Numbered from the stretch's first letter, positions 17,501 to 26,720 are shown. The stretch: 64,000 nucleotides of DNA from an uncultured Rhodospirillales bacterium (GCA_903828515.1 CAIKMD010000002.1:124001-188000); one strand, 5' to 3'. Notes: generated by a model not told the origin, from the letters alone. Numbers and translations are program-made.

Positions 17501-18318
17501 CCGACCGGCACCATGGTCTTGCCGCGTTCGTAACTCTTGAGGACTTCCTTCTTGAGGATTTCCCAGATGCGGCGATGCAGGTCGAGGTAATGCGGCGATT
17601 GCACGATTTCGGTGACGTCGCGCGGACGCGGAATGTCGACCTTGAACTCGGCCACCGGCTTGGTGCCGGGCCCGGCCGACATCACGACCACGCGATCGGC
17701 GAGCGAGATCGCTTCCTCAAGATCGTGGGTGACGAAGAATACCGATTTGCGGTCGGCCGACCACATGTCGAGAAGTTCGTTTTCCATCAACTGGCGGGTC
17801 TGGATGTCGAGCGCGCTGAACGGCTCGTCCATCAGCAGGATGCGCGGCTCCAGCACCAGCGTCTGGGCGAGCGCGACGCGCTTCTTCATGCCGCCCGACA
17901 ATTGCTTCGGGTAACGCTCCTCGAAGCCGGCAAGCCCGACGCGTTCGAGCCAGGCATCGGCGCGCTGCGTCGCCTCGGCACGCGCCACGCCGTGCATTTC
18001 GAGGCCGAGCGAGACATTGCCGCGCGCGGTGAGCCAGGGCAGGAGCGCTTCGGCCTGGAACATGTAACCGGCATGCGAGTTGATTCCCGCCAGCGGTGTG
18101 CCGAACACGCTGACCTCGCCGGCGGTCGCCGCGAGCAGGCCCGCCGCGACATTCAGGATCGTGGATTTGCCGCAGCCGGTGGGGCCGACGATCGCGACGA
18201 ACTCGCCGTCGCCCAGGCTGATGTCGACGTCGCGCACCGCCGTATAGGGTTCGGCATCCCGCGACGGCGCGGGAAAGGTGCAGGTGATCCCGCGCAGATC
18301 GAGAGCCGCAGCGCTCAT
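17497..18318 (-). CDS. ABC transporter ATP-binding protein, SsuB/TauB type
   Basis: 273 residues from ATG 18318 (MSAAALDLRG). The open frame continues 57 codons further upstream, but that stretch is not typical protein and lies in the divergent promoter gap. Walker A GPTGCGKS is at about 45-52, followed by a Q-loop in YMFQAE, the signature LSGGMKKR at about 140, Walker B LLMDEP at about 161, and the switch His in VTHDLEEA. It powers the permease encoded directly downstream. It is the first gene of the three-gene leftward operon and is divergent from the amidohydrolase at 18464. Confidence 0.92.
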   Translation of the reverse strand: MSAAALDLRGITCTFPAPSRDAEPYTAVRDVDISLGDGEFVAIVGPTGCGKSTILNVAAGLLAATAGEVSVFGTPLAGINSHAGYMFQAEALLPWLTARGNVSLGLEMHGVARAEATQRADAWLERVGLAGFEERYPKQLSGGMKKRVALAQTLVLEPRILLMDEPFSALDIQTRQLMENELLDMWSADRKSVFFVTHDLEEAISLADRVVVMSAGPGTKPVAEFKVDIPRPRDVTEIVQSPHYLDLHRRIWEILKKEVLKSYERGKTMVPVG

Positions 18319-18463
18319 GGTGGTAAAAAATCCCCCCGTCCGGCCTTTCGCGCTTCGCGTGCGCGGGCGTTCGTGCAGCGTCCGTAGCATATTGCCGCCG
18401 CCGCCGACAAGCGCGATACTTGGTGAAAGCGCGTAACACATCGCAAGGGGGAATCGTCTCGTC

Positions 18464-19405
18464 ATGGCCACCGCCGCACCGTATCGCATCGATCTCCATC
18501 ATCATCTTTCGCCGCCCGGCTATATCGCCGAGTTGGATCGGCTGGCGGTGCGCTTCACCCGCGAGACGCGCGAATGGACCCCGGCCTATTCGATCGACCA
18601 GATGGATAAAGGCAGTGTGCAGACTGCGGTGACCTCGATCACCACGCCCGGCCTGTGGTACGGCGATCCGGCCGTCACGAAGAAGCTGGCGCGGCTCTGC
18701 AATGACTACGCGGCGAAAATCAATTCGGACCATCCGAAGCGTTTCGGCATGTTCGTCAACCTGCCGATGCCGGATGTCGATGCCAGCCTCAAGGAGATCG
18801 AATACGGCCTCGACGTCCTGAAGGCGGACGGGATCGTTTTCTTCACCTCTTATGGCGACAAGTGGATGTTCGACCCGAGCTTCGATCCGGTGTTCGAGGA
18901 ATTGAACCGCCGCAAGGCCCTGGTCTATGTGCATCCGACGACCGCGGATTGCTGCACCGATATCATGCCGGGCATTGCCGATTCGATCATCGAGTACAAC
19001 ACCGACACGACGCGTGCCATCGCCCAGATGGTGCTGACCGGTCGCTCGGCGCGGTTTTCCAATATCCGGATGATCTGGTCGCATGGCGGCGGCACCATGC
19101 CGTTCCTGATCATGCGTTTCCTCCGCGCGGCGCGTCAGCCGCAATATGCCAAGAATTTGCCCAACGGCGTCATGCACGAACTGCAGCGTTTCTATTACGA
19201 CACGGCCGCGGTCTATGCCCCCGCGCCTATGTTGGCTTTGAAGGCGGTGGTGCCGGTTTCGCAAATCCTCTACGGCACCGACGTGCCGTGGGGCGACCCG
19301 AAAGAGATCGCCGAGGCGTTGATCGAGTGCGGCGTGTTCAGCGAAGCCGATCTGCGCCTGATCGATCGCGAGAATGCGCTGCGGCTGGTGCCGCAATATC
19401 GTTGA
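18464..19405 (+). CDS. ACMSD-type amidohydrolase
   Basis: 313 residues starting at ATG 18464 behind AAGGGGGAA. Metal/active-site residues are H12 and H14 (RIDLHHHLSPP), the His of VYVHPTT, the His of WSHGGGTMPF and the Asp of YGTDVPWG. The last motif has Val-Pro-Trp where the paralogues have Tyr/Phe-Pro-Phe/Tyr/Trp, hinting at a different pocket. It is followed after 69 bases by another amidohydrolase of the same family, so the two may act on successive or related intermediates. Metal-dependent decarboxylation or hydrolysis of an unsaturated or aromatic acid is the family activity; the substrate is unknown. Confidence 0.88.
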   Translation: MATAAPYRIDLHHHLSPPGYIAELDRLAVRFTRETREWTPAYSIDQMDKGSVQTAVTSITTPGLWYGDPAVTKKLARLCNDYAAKINSDHPKRFGMFVNLPMPDVDASLKEIEYGLDVLKADGIVFFTSYGDKWMFDPSFDPVFEELNRRKALVYVHPTTADCCTDIMPGIADSIIEYNTDTTRAIAQMVLTGRSARFSNIRMIWSHGGGTMPFLIMRFLRAARQPQYAKNLPNGVMHELQRFYYDTAAVYAPAPMLALKAVVPVSQILYGTDVPWGDPKEIAEALIECGVFSEADLRLIDRENALRLVPQYR

Positions 19406-19474
19406 TCGTGCTCGGCCCGTCCGGTTCGCCGGACGGGCTCATGCACAACGCGTTTCGCGCCGGAGACTGAAATC

Positions 19475-20434
19475 ATGTCCAATATGCCTGCCAAAAGCCG
19501 TCGCATCGACGTGCACAATCACATCGCGCCGCCCGAGTATCTTGCCGCGATGGGTAGCGATCTGGGACCGCCGCTCAAGATGTGGTCGCTGGCCAAGACG
19601 ATCGAGGACATGGACGAGGGTGACGTCGAGACCGCGCTCGTCTCGATCACCCAGATTTCGTCGCGCTTCGACGATCACGAAAAGATCCGGCGCCTGGCAC
19701 GGATCTGCAACGACTATGCGGCAAAGCTGGTCGCCGATCATCGCGGCCGTTTCGGCATGTTCACCTGCCTGCCGCTGCCCGACGTCGACGGCGCGCTGCG
19801 CGAGATCGAATACGGCATGGACGTGCTCAAGGCCGATGGGGTCGGCATGTACACGTCCTATCGCGACAAGTGGCTCGGCAATCCCGCTTTCGATCCGGTG
19901 TTCGAGGAACTGAACCGGCGCAAGGCGGTGATCTATGTTCATCCCCAGACGCCCGATTGTTGCCAGAACCTCATTCCGAATTTTGGCGAGGCGAATATCG
20001 AATACGGCACCGACACCACGCGCGCGATCGCGGGCATGGTGTTCTCCGGTTCGACCCTGCGTTATCCCGATATCCGGATCATCTGGTCGCATGCCGGCGG
20101 AACGATGCCGTTCCTGATCGAACGTTTCATCCGCCAGGCGCAACTGCCGCGCTTCGCCAAAATGTTTCCGGGCGGGTTCATGCCCGAGGCGGAACGCTTT
20201 TATTACGACACCGCGCAGACCGCGAACCGCACCGCGATGGCGGCGGCGCGCAGCGTCATTCCGGCCTCGCATTTCGTCTTCGGCACCGATTTCCCCTATC
20301 GCAGTTCGGCCGAGAACGTCGCGGGCCTCAAAAGCTCGGGCGTGTTCGATATCAACGAACTGCGGGGCATCGACCGCACCAACCTGGCCGGATTACTGCC
20401 GAAATATGCGATCTTGAAGCGCGAGGGGCTTTAG
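19475..20434 (+). CDS. ACMSD-type amidohydrolase, second in tandem
   Basis: 319 residues. The N-terminal metal motif is HNH (H14, H16 in RIDVHNHIAPP) rather than the HHH of the other four copies; the His-x-His spacing is intact. Other ligands are in IYVHPQTP, WSHAGGTMPF and FGTDFPYRS. It lies between another amidohydrolase and a Tat-exported ABC binding protein (20482), so uptake and first attack of one substrate may be encoded together. The tandem pair is diverged enough that distinct substrates are likely. Confidence 0.88.
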   Translation: MSNMPAKSRRIDVHNHIAPPEYLAAMGSDLGPPLKMWSLAKTIEDMDEGDVETALVSITQISSRFDDHEKIRRLARICNDYAAKLVADHRGRFGMFTCLPLPDVDGALREIEYGMDVLKADGVGMYTSYRDKWLGNPAFDPVFEELNRRKAVIYVHPQTPDCCQNLIPNFGEANIEYGTDTTRAIAGMVFSGSTLRYPDIRIIWSHAGGTMPFLIERFIRQAQLPRFAKMFPGGFMPEAERFYYDTAQTANRTAMAAARSVIPASHFVFGTDFPYRSSAENVAGLKSSGVFDINELRGIDRTNLAGLLPKYAILKREGL

Positions 20435-20481
20435 CTACCATTGCGGGTGGCCGACCAAAGGCCGAGCGAGGGGGGACGACA

Positions 20482-21489
20482 ATGCGATCCAATAATTGGC
20501 TGACCCGGCGGCGCTTCGTGCAGACCGGCACGGCAGCCGCGGCGCTCATCGGCGTGGCGCCCTCGGCCTTCGCCGCGATCGGCAAGCCCGAGAAATCGGC
20601 GATCAAACTTGGCGTGGCGGTCGACGCGGCGAGTTTCCTGCCGGCCTATGTCGGCGCCGACGCGCATACCTGGAAGGACGCCGGGCTCGACGTCGAGATG
20701 ACGGTGTTTCGCGGCGATGCCGAAGTGTCCCAGGCGATGGCCGGGGATTCGATCGACATCTCGCTGCAATCGCTCGACGGACTTTTGAATCTCATCAATT
20801 CGGGCCAGCCGGCCATCGGCTTTTATGCCGGGTTCTACCAGGCCGATTTCGCCTGGTATGCCCAGCCGAGCATCAAAAGCTGGAAAGACATGAAAGGCAG
20901 CTCGGTCGGCATTTCGACCTTCGGCTCGCTGACGGAATCGTTGACGCGTTATGCCTTGAGCCGTCACGGGTTCGAGGCGATGAAAGATGTCGAGCTGATT
21001 CAGGTCGGCCCGACCTCCGCCGCGTTTCAGGCGATGAAAGCGGGACGGCTCGGCGCGGCGATCCTGTCGCCGCCGTTCAAGTGGACGGCGGCCGAGCAGG
21101 GCTTCACGTTGCTGGGCAACGAGTCCGAGGACGTGGCCAAGCAATGGCCCAAGCACATCTTCGTCGCCAAGCGCAAATTCCTCGACGAGAACCCCAACAC
21201 GGTGAAGACCTTTTTGCGCGGCCACGTCAACGCGATCCGTTATGCCCACAGCCATCCGGCGGAGACGGCGGCGATCCTCGGCAACCGGCTCAAATACGAC
21301 GCGGCCAATGCCGATCGCGCCTATAAGGAAATGCTGCCCGACTATAACGAGCGTGGCACGCTGCCAGACAAATACATGGACGTATTTTGGAAGATCGAGA
21401 TGGCGGGCGGCCAGGTGAAAGAGGCGTGGCCGGATTCGAAACTGCTCGACGACCGGTTCGTCAAAACCTTCGACGACTGGTCGGCATGA
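20482..21489 (+). CDS. ABC transporter substrate-binding protein, NMT1/TauA type, Tat-exported
   Basis: 335 residues from ATG 20482 with GAGGGGGGACGAC upstream. The N-terminus has a twin-arginine motif TRRRFVQ followed by a hydrophobic stretch and AFA cleavage region, so it is exported folded through Tat. The two-lobed NMT1 fold is shown by KSWKDMKGSSVGISTFGSL and MKAGRLGAAILSPPFKW. It is first in the operon with an ATPase and two permeases. Tat export of an ABC binding protein sometimes goes with a bound cofactor or metal, which cannot be tested from sequence here. Confidence 0.9.
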   Translation: MRSNNWLTRRRFVQTGTAAAALIGVAPSAFAAIGKPEKSAIKLGVAVDAASFLPAYVGADAHTWKDAGLDVEMTVFRGDAEVSQAMAGDSIDISLQSLDGLLNLINSGQPAIGFYAGFYQADFAWYAQPSIKSWKDMKGSSVGISTFGSLTESLTRYALSRHGFEAMKDVELIQVGPTSAAFQAMKAGRLGAAILSPPFKWTAAEQGFTLLGNESEDVAKQWPKHIFVAKRKFLDENPNTVKTFLRGHVNAIRYAHSHPAETAAILGNRLKYDAANADRAYKEMLPDYNERGTLPDKYMDVFWKIEMAGGQVKEAWPDSKLLDDRFVKTFDDWSA

Positions 21490-21511
21490 GGCTGCGCGCG
21501 GGACCGGCCGG

Positions 21512-22306
21512 ATGAGTCATCTCGTCGTCGAGAACCTGCGCCTCGCCTATCCGAACGCGGCCGATCACGGCGGCTTCCTCGCGCTCGAGGATGTGAATTT
21601 CCAGATCGGCGACGGCGAGTTCGTCACCATCGTCGGCCCGAGCGGTTGCGGCAAAAGCACGCTGCTCATGCTGATCGCGGCGTTGCTCAAGCCCAATACC
21701 GGCTCGATCAGCCTCAACGGCACGCCGGTGGCGACGCCGGGGCCCGATCGCGCCCTCGTGTTCCAGGATTTCGCGCTGTTGCCGTGGCGCACCGTCTTGA
21801 AGAACGTCGAGCTCGGCCTTGAGTTGAAAGGCATGGGTGCGGAAGAACGGCATGAAGTCGCGCGCAAATATGTCTCGATGGTCGGTCTGCGCGCCTTCGA
21901 AAACCACTATCCGCATCAGCTTTCGGGCGGCATGCGTCAGCGCGTCGGCATCGCGCGCGCCTTGAGCGTCGCACCCGAAATCCTGCTGATGGACGAACCC
22001 TTCGGCGCGCTCGACGCGCAGATCCGTCAGGTCATGGGCTCGGAACTCCTGCGCATCTGGGAACGCGACCGCAAGACCATCCTGTTCGTCACCCACGACA
22101 TCGACGAGGCGATCTATCTTGCCGACCGGGTGATCGTGATGAGCGCGTCGCCGGGGCGGGTGGTGCGCGAGATCAAAATTCCGCTGCCGCGTCCGCGCGG
22201 GCTCGACATCCGCAACAGTCCCGAATTCGCCGCGTTCCGCCACGAAATCTGGACCTTGCTGGAGGAACAGGTGCGCAGCTCCGGCTCGTGGGAGCAATCC
22301 GAATGA
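21512..22306 (+). CDS. ABC transporter ATP-binding protein, SsuB/TauB type
   Basis: 264 residues. Walker A GPSGCGKS is at about 42-49, followed by the Q-loop VFQDFALLPW, signature LSGGMRQRVGIARAL, Walker B ILLMDEPFGALD and switch His VTHDIDEA. It energises the two permeases that follow with ATGA overlaps. It is also the only ATPase between 18.5 and 43 kb, so the permease pair at 23912-25431 and the binding proteins at 26721, 27671, 29886 and 33611 may borrow it. That sharing is inference. Confidence 0.93.
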   Translation: MSHLVVENLRLAYPNAADHGGFLALEDVNFQIGDGEFVTIVGPSGCGKSTLLMLIAALLKPNTGSISLNGTPVATPGPDRALVFQDFALLPWRTVLKNVELGLELKGMGAEERHEVARKYVSMVGLRAFENHYPHQLSGGMRQRVGIARALSVAPEILLMDEPFGALDAQIRQVMGSELLRIWERDRKTILFVTHDIDEAIYLADRVIVMSASPGRVVREIKIPLPRPRGLDIRNSPEFAAFRHEIWTLLEEQVRSSGSWEQSE

Positions 22307-23103
22307 CGCTTGCCATCGGCACGACGCGGCGGCCCGCGCTGAGCTTGCGCCGCGCGGCGCGCCCGGTGATCGGCACCGCCGCCGTGGCGTCGTTCCTGAT
22401 CCTCTGGCAGATCGTCGGCGCCAACGAAATCATCCGGTCCGATCTGATCTCCTATCCCAGCGAGATCGCCGAGACCTTCGTCGCGATGTCGCTTTCGGGC
22501 GAACTCGGGCGCAACGTGCTGGCGACGCTCGGCGAGTTCGTCCAGGGCTTCATCCCGGCTTGTCTCTTCGGCATCGCCTGCGGCCTCGCTTTCGCGTTGT
22601 CGCGGCGTTTGCGCTATCTGACCGCGCCGCTTTTCGCCGCGCTCTATTCGGCGCCGATGATCGCCTTCGTCCCGATCATCGTGGTGTGGTTCGGGGTCGG
22701 GCGCGACAGCAAGATCGCGATGGTGTTCCTCGCGGGCGTGGTGCCGATCATCATCAACACCGCGACCGGCGTGAACGAGGTTTCCGAATCCTGGGTCCGC
22801 GCCGTGCGCGCTTTTGGCGCCGGGAAATGGCAGATCATCACCAAGGCGATCCTGCCGGGCGCCTTGCCGGCAGTGATGGCGGGTATCCGGCTGGGCGTCG
22901 GGCGCGCCATCGTCAGCCTCGTCGCGGCCGAAATGTATGTCTCGATCCTCGGCATCGGCCGGCTGATTCAGGTTTACAGCAATAGCGGCCGCGCCGCCGA
23001 AATCTTCGTGCTGGTCGGCGTGGTCTCGGTCTTCGGACTCGGCTGCGTCATGGCGTTGCGCAGTCTCGAACGCTATCTCGCGCCGTGGCGGGCCGAACGA
23101 TGA
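22303..23103 (+). CDS. ABC transporter permease, SsuC type, first of a pair
   Basis: 266 residues from ATG 22303, overlapping the ATPase stop (ATGA); an upstream in-frame Met (22288) lies inside the ATPase. Six hydrophobic segments are visible, with the EAA loop VRAVRAFGAGKWQIITKAILPGALP near residue 170. An Arg-rich cytoplasmic N-terminus (TTRRPALSLRRAARP) precedes TM1. It is coupled to a second permease by another ATGA overlap, so the transporter is probably a heterodimer in the membrane. Confidence 0.9.
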   Translation: MTLAIGTTRRPALSLRRAARPVIGTAAVASFLILWQIVGANEIIRSDLISYPSEIAETFVAMSLSGELGRNVLATLGEFVQGFIPACLFGIACGLAFALSRRLRYLTAPLFAALYSAPMIAFVPIIVVWFGVGRDSKIAMVFLAGVVPIIINTATGVNEVSESWVRAVRAFGAGKWQIITKAILPGALPAVMAGIRLGVGRAIVSLVAAEMYVSILGIGRLIQVYSNSGRAAEIFVLVGVVSVFGLGCVMALRSLERYLAPWRAER

Positions 23104-23864
23104 GAAGCCTGTCCGACAAGACGGAGCGGTTTCTTCTCGGGACGCTCGGCGTCGTCGCCCTGTTCGTGTTCTGGGAATATGCCGCCAATCACAACATCAT
23201 CAATGTCGCGGTCACCACCAGCCCGTCACGCATCGTGGTCGCCTTTGTCGCGCAATGGCAATCGGGCGATCTGCTCGGCGATCTGCGCGTGAGCCTCGGC
23301 GAGTTCGCGGTCGGATTTCTTCTCTCGCTGGTGATCGGCGTGGCGCTGGGCATCGCGATGGGCATGAGCCGGATGGTCGAATATGCGACCGATCCGTTCA
23401 TCTGGTTTCTCTATTCGGCACCGCTGATCGCGCTTTATCCGCTGATCGTGGTATGGCTCGGCTTCGGATACACCACCGTGGTCGCGGTCACCTTCCTGCT
23501 CACCGTCGTCTCGATCATCGTCAACACGATGGCGGGGGTTCATTCGGTCGAGCCGGTGCTGGTCCGTGCGGTACAAGCCTTCGGCGGCAATTACCGCGCG
23601 GTGGTGACGAAGGTCATCTTGCCCGCCTCGGTCCCGCTGATCGTGGCCGGCGTGCGCATCGGCCTCGGCCGCGCGCTGCTGGGCGTCGTGCTCGGCGAGA
23701 TGTTCAGTTCGAACGCGGGCCTTGGTTTTCGGGTGTCCTATTATGCGGGGCGCTTGCGCACCGCTGATGTGTTCGTGGCGTTGATCGTGTTGATCCTGAT
23801 CGGCCTCGCGACAGATCAACTCTGCAAACAGATCGAGGCGCGGCTCCAGGCCTGGCGGGCTTAG
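23100..23864 (+). CDS. ABC transporter permease, SsuC type, second of a pair
   Basis: 254 residues from ATG 23100, overlapping the preceding stop. The EAA loop reads VRAVQAFGGNYRAVVTKVILPASVP. It is similar in plan to the permease upstream but clearly different in sequence, which fits a heterodimeric channel. The gene ends the four-gene operon starting at 20482 and faces the convergent permease pair across a 47-base gap holding a hairpin. Confidence 0.9.
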   Translation: MRSLSDKTERFLLGTLGVVALFVFWEYAANHNIINVAVTTSPSRIVVAFVAQWQSGDLLGDLRVSLGEFAVGFLLSLVIGVALGIAMGMSRMVEYATDPFIWFLYSAPLIALYPLIVVWLGFGYTTVVAVTFLLTVVSIIVNTMAGVHSVEPVLVRAVQAFGGNYRAVVTKVILPASVPLIVAGVRIGLGRALLGVVLGEMFSSNAGLGFRVSYYAGRLRTADVFVALIVLILIGLATDQLCKQIEARLQAWRA

Positions 23865-23878
23865 CGCCTCACGCAGAA

Positions 23879-23905
23879 CCCTGCCCCCTTGATGGGGGGA
23901 GGGGA
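23879..23905. repeat. short GC-rich palindrome between convergent permease operons
   Basis: CCCTGCCCCC-TTGAT-GGGGGGAGGG forms a hairpin with one mismatch in the 47-base gap between convergent genes. It can end transcription from both sides, although no long T-run follows. It shares the CCCCCTTGA / GGGGGAGGG theme with 28647-28801. Confidence 0.55.
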
Positions 23906-23911
23906 TTCTAA

Positions 23912-24679
23912 TCAGCGCGCGAAGGTCCGCCAGCGCAGCAGGCGGCGTTCGGCCATGATGATCGCCTGATTGGTGAAGAGGCCCAGCACGCCCAGCACGA
24001 TGATCCCGGCGAACAACTCGGGGCTGCGGAAGCTGCGTTGCGCCATCAGGATGTTGAAGCCGAGACCGGTTTGGGCCGATTGCATCTCGGTGACGATCGC
24101 GAGGATCAGCGCGATGGCGAGGCTGACGCGGATGCCGGCGAAAATGTCGGGCAACGCGCTGGGTAGCGCGACTTTCCAGAGAAAGGCGATCGACTTCATG
24201 CGCATCGCCGCCGCCATCTCGGCGAGCTGTGGGTCGACGCTGCGAAAGCCGTGATAGGACCCCAGGAGGACGGGCCACAGCGCGCCGAAGGAGATGACGG
24301 TGACCGCCATCGTGCTGGTCAGGCCCAGAAACAGGATCGCGGGCGGGATGATCGCCGAGGCGGGCAGGGGGCGCAGGAATTCGAGCATCGGCTCGAGATA
24401 GGCGCGGATCGGACCCGAGCGCGCGATGGCTGCTCCGAGGATCATGCCGACGAGCGATGCCAGCACCCAGCCATAGAACATCCGCATCGCGGTGGCCGCC
24501 ATCGGCTTCCATAAGTCGCCGCGCTCTTCCATCACGCCGAGTGCGGCGAAGGTGCGGGCCGGCGAGGGAAAGAAGACCGGCGAGATCAGCTTCGCATCCG
24601 CGGCCAGTTGCCATGTGTAGAGAACGGCTGCCGCGAAGATGACGGCGCCCAGTTTTAATCCAATCGAACGAATCGTCAT
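23912..24679 (-). CDS. ABC transporter permease, SsuC type, second of a leftward pair
   Basis: 255 residues from ATG 24679 (MTIRSIGLKLG); the longer open frame upstream is read-through of the neighbouring permease in another phase. Six membrane segments are visible, with the EAA loop AEMAAAMRMKSIAFLWKVALPSALP. Its start overlaps the stop of the permease at 24676-25431 by 4 bases. No ATPase gene lies in this leftward operon, so it must use one encoded elsewhere, most simply the one at 21512. Confidence 0.88.
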   Translation of the reverse strand: MTIRSIGLKLGAVIFAAAVLYTWQLAADAKLISPVFFPSPARTFAALGVMEERGDLWKPMAATAMRMFYGWVLASLVGMILGAAIARSGPIRAYLEPMLEFLRPLPASAIIPPAILFLGLTSTMAVTVISFGALWPVLLGSYHGFRSVDPQLAEMAAAMRMKSIAFLWKVALPSALPDIFAGIRVSLAIALILAIVTEMQSAQTGLGFNILMAQRSFRSPELFAGIIVLGVLGLFTNQAIIMAERRLLRWRTFAR

Positions 24680-25431
24680 CGCACGCCCCCGGCCTGAAAG
24701 CGCCGCAGCCAGCGGCGATCGATCGTCAGCAGCATGGTGTTGAAGGCCCAGCCGGCGATGCCGACCCAGAGCATTTCCGCCCACATCAGTTCGGGCCGCA
24801 GCGATTGCGCGGCGATGATCATGTTGTAACCGAGACCTTGGGGATTGAGCACGATCTCGACCGTGACGGCGACGACCAGGGCGACGCTCGCACTGACCCG
24901 GATGCCGATGGCGATGCGCGCCATGATCGCCGGCAGGACGATGCGCAGCGCGCGGCTGAAATTGCTCATTTGCAGCATGCGCGCCACTTCGATCAGACGC
25001 GGCTCCACGCCGCGCACGGCCGAGACGGTGACGATCAGGATCGGCCAGGTCGCGGCGAAGCTGACGACGAGGACCTCCATCCGCACGCCGAAGCCGTAGA
25101 TCAGCAGCGCCAGCGGAATGAGCGCCACTGACGGCACCGGGCGGATCGTATCGAGGGTCGGGCCGACGATCCCCTCGAGCGTGGGGCTCAGGCCGATCAG
25201 AATGCCGATGCCGATGCCGATGCCGCTGCCGATGGCGAGACCAAGCAGCGCGCTCTCGAAGGTCTGCCACGTCGCCAGCAGTAACTCGCCGTCGAGCAAC
25301 GCGTTCCATCCCGCGACGACGATGTCGGATGGTTGGGACATGGTGTCGTGCGGCAGGGTGCCGACGCGCGCGCCGATCTCCCACAACAAGACCAGCACCA
25401 CCGGTATGACGAAGCCGCGTAACCGTCCCAT
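24676..25431 (-). CDS. ABC transporter permease, SsuC type, first of a leftward pair
   Basis: 251 residues with a signal-anchor-like first segment (FVIPVVLVLLWEIGARVG). Segment two contains a striking run of alternating Gly and Ile (GSGIGIGIGILIG), encoded by short repeated bases. The EAA loop reads IEVARMLQMSNFSRALRIVLPAIMA. It forms a pair with 23912-24679 and lies 15 bases after the 2-oxoglutarate oxygenase gene, so oxygenase and permeases are probably cotranscribed. Confidence 0.88.
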   Translation of the reverse strand: MGRLRGFVIPVVLVLLWEIGARVGTLPHDTMSQPSDIVVAGWNALLDGELLLATWQTFESALLGLAIGSGIGIGIGILIGLSPTLEGIVGPTLDTIRPVPSVALIPLALLIYGFGVRMEVLVVSFAATWPILIVTVSAVRGVEPRLIEVARMLQMSNFSRALRIVLPAIMARIAIGIRVSASVALVVAVTVEIVLNPQGLGYNMIIAAQSLRPELMWAEMLWVGIAGWAFNTMLLTIDRRWLRRFQAGGVR

Positions 25432-25446
25432 ATCGTCAGACCTTGT

Positions 25447-26562
25447 TCATGGAGAGGGGCGGGCCTGGAACCGCTCGACGGTTTTTGCGGCGAGGCCGGG
25501 CCGGCCGGTGAGATTCGCCTGATCGAGCAGCGCGCGCACATATTCCTCGGCGTTGACCGGCTCGTAGCGCGGCGGATTGCCGGGGCTTTGGCAGGTGTCG
25601 AGACAGCGCACCATCGTCGCGCTGTGCGGCGAGACGAAGAACGGCACCGCGATGCGCGCGACCTTCGCGGTGTTGAGCGCGCGATGCAGCGTCGAGGCAT
25701 AAAGGTCGTTGGTCCAGGTGGCGAAAAGATCGCCGATGTTGACGACGAACGAGCCGGGCACCGGCGGCACGTTGATCCACTCGCCGGCTGAATTGCGGCA
25801 TTGCAGCCCGCCCAGCGCGTCCTGCGACAACAGGGTCAGCGCGCCGTAATCCGTATGCGGCGAGAAACTCCATTGGTTGCGACCGAGATCGTTCTCGTCG
25901 ACCGGGGGATAGTAATTGAGCACGAAATTGACGCTCAGATAGCGGTACATGTCGTCGAAATAAGTCTCGGGCAGATCGAGGCTCAAGGCGAAAGCGCGGA
26001 CCAGATGCAGGGTCACCGCGAAACGCTTGCGGATATGCGCCTTCATGAAGTCCTCGAACCCCGGCAGCATGTCCGGGCCGGGCCATTGCGAGGCACCCGC
26101 GCTGCGACGTCCCTCCACGGGTTCGCCCGGCAGCACGTCGCGGCTCATATAGAACCGCTCCTTGAGGTCGAGCGGCTTGCCGACATTGGCGGCGGGATTG
26201 ACGCCGCCGACGCCCATATAGCCCTGCCGCTCGGTGCTTTTGCCGGCGTGAAGTTTCATCTTCTCGGCGACCGGCAGGTCGAAAAACCGATGGCCCCAAT
26301 CGACCGTCGCATCCAGTTCGCTTTGCGGGATGCCGTGGCCGACGAGATAGAAGAAGCCGATATCGATGCACGCCTCGCGCAACTGTTGGGCGACGGCGCG
26401 ACGGGCGGCGAGGTCGCGGTTCTCGACGAAGGCGGAGAGGTCGATCAGCGGCAGACGGGTCAGTGCCTTGCGCTCGACCGAAAATCGGCTGTCGCGACGC
26501 AGGAAGCGATTGTCGAAATCGGCCAAATCGTCGACCGCGCCGTCCTTGATGATATCGACCAT
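25447..26562 (-). CDS. isopenicillin N synthase-like Fe(II)/2-oxoglutarate oxygenase
   Basis: 371 residues from ATG 26562 (MVDIIKDG), chosen because GGAGAA precedes it; a longer start at 26637 would reach into the divergent gap. The N-terminal DIOX_N domain has LPLIDLSAF and EACIDIGFFYLVGHGIP. The jelly-roll core has the iron triad H236-x-D238 (SPHTDYG) and H293 (TLHRALN). The 2-oxoglutarate contact normally reads RxS; here it is R303-I-A, so the Ser is lost. It hydroxylates, desaturates or dealkylates a small molecule. In front of two ABC permeases and divergent from two binding proteins, it probably acts on an imported compound. Confidence 0.88.
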   Translation of the reverse strand: MVDIIKDGAVDDLADFDNRFLRRDSRFSVERKALTRLPLIDLSAFVENRDLAARRAVAQQLREACIDIGFFYLVGHGIPQSELDATVDWGHRFFDLPVAEKMKLHAGKSTERQGYMGVGGVNPAANVGKPLDLKERFYMSRDVLPGEPVEGRRSAGASQWPGPDMLPGFEDFMKAHIRKRFAVTLHLVRAFALSLDLPETYFDDMYRYLSVNFVLNYYPPVDENDLGRNQWSFSPHTDYGALTLLSQDALGGLQCRNSAGEWINVPPVPGSFVVNIGDLFATWTNDLYASTLHRALNTAKVARIAVPFFVSPHSATMVRCLDTCQSPGNPPRYEPVNAEEYVRALLDQANLTGRPGLAAKTVERFQARPSP

Positions 26563-26720
26563 GCCGGTTCTCCGTCGCCGTGGCGACCGCGTTTCGTCCC
26601 TGTGCCCAAGTATAGGATGGCGCGGCATCCTGGGCAAAACCCGAACTTCTTGTCTCCCCCGGTATTTTCCGCGATGGTGACCGAAACGCCGGTCAGGCGA
26701 GGCGAAATAGGGAGGCTACG

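Noticed and set aside
24676-25431. Repeated GGCATC-like bases (Gly-Ile run) in the permease as a designed or regulatory repeat
   Set aside because: It lies within a membrane segment where small and Ile residues are expected, and the unit is imperfect.
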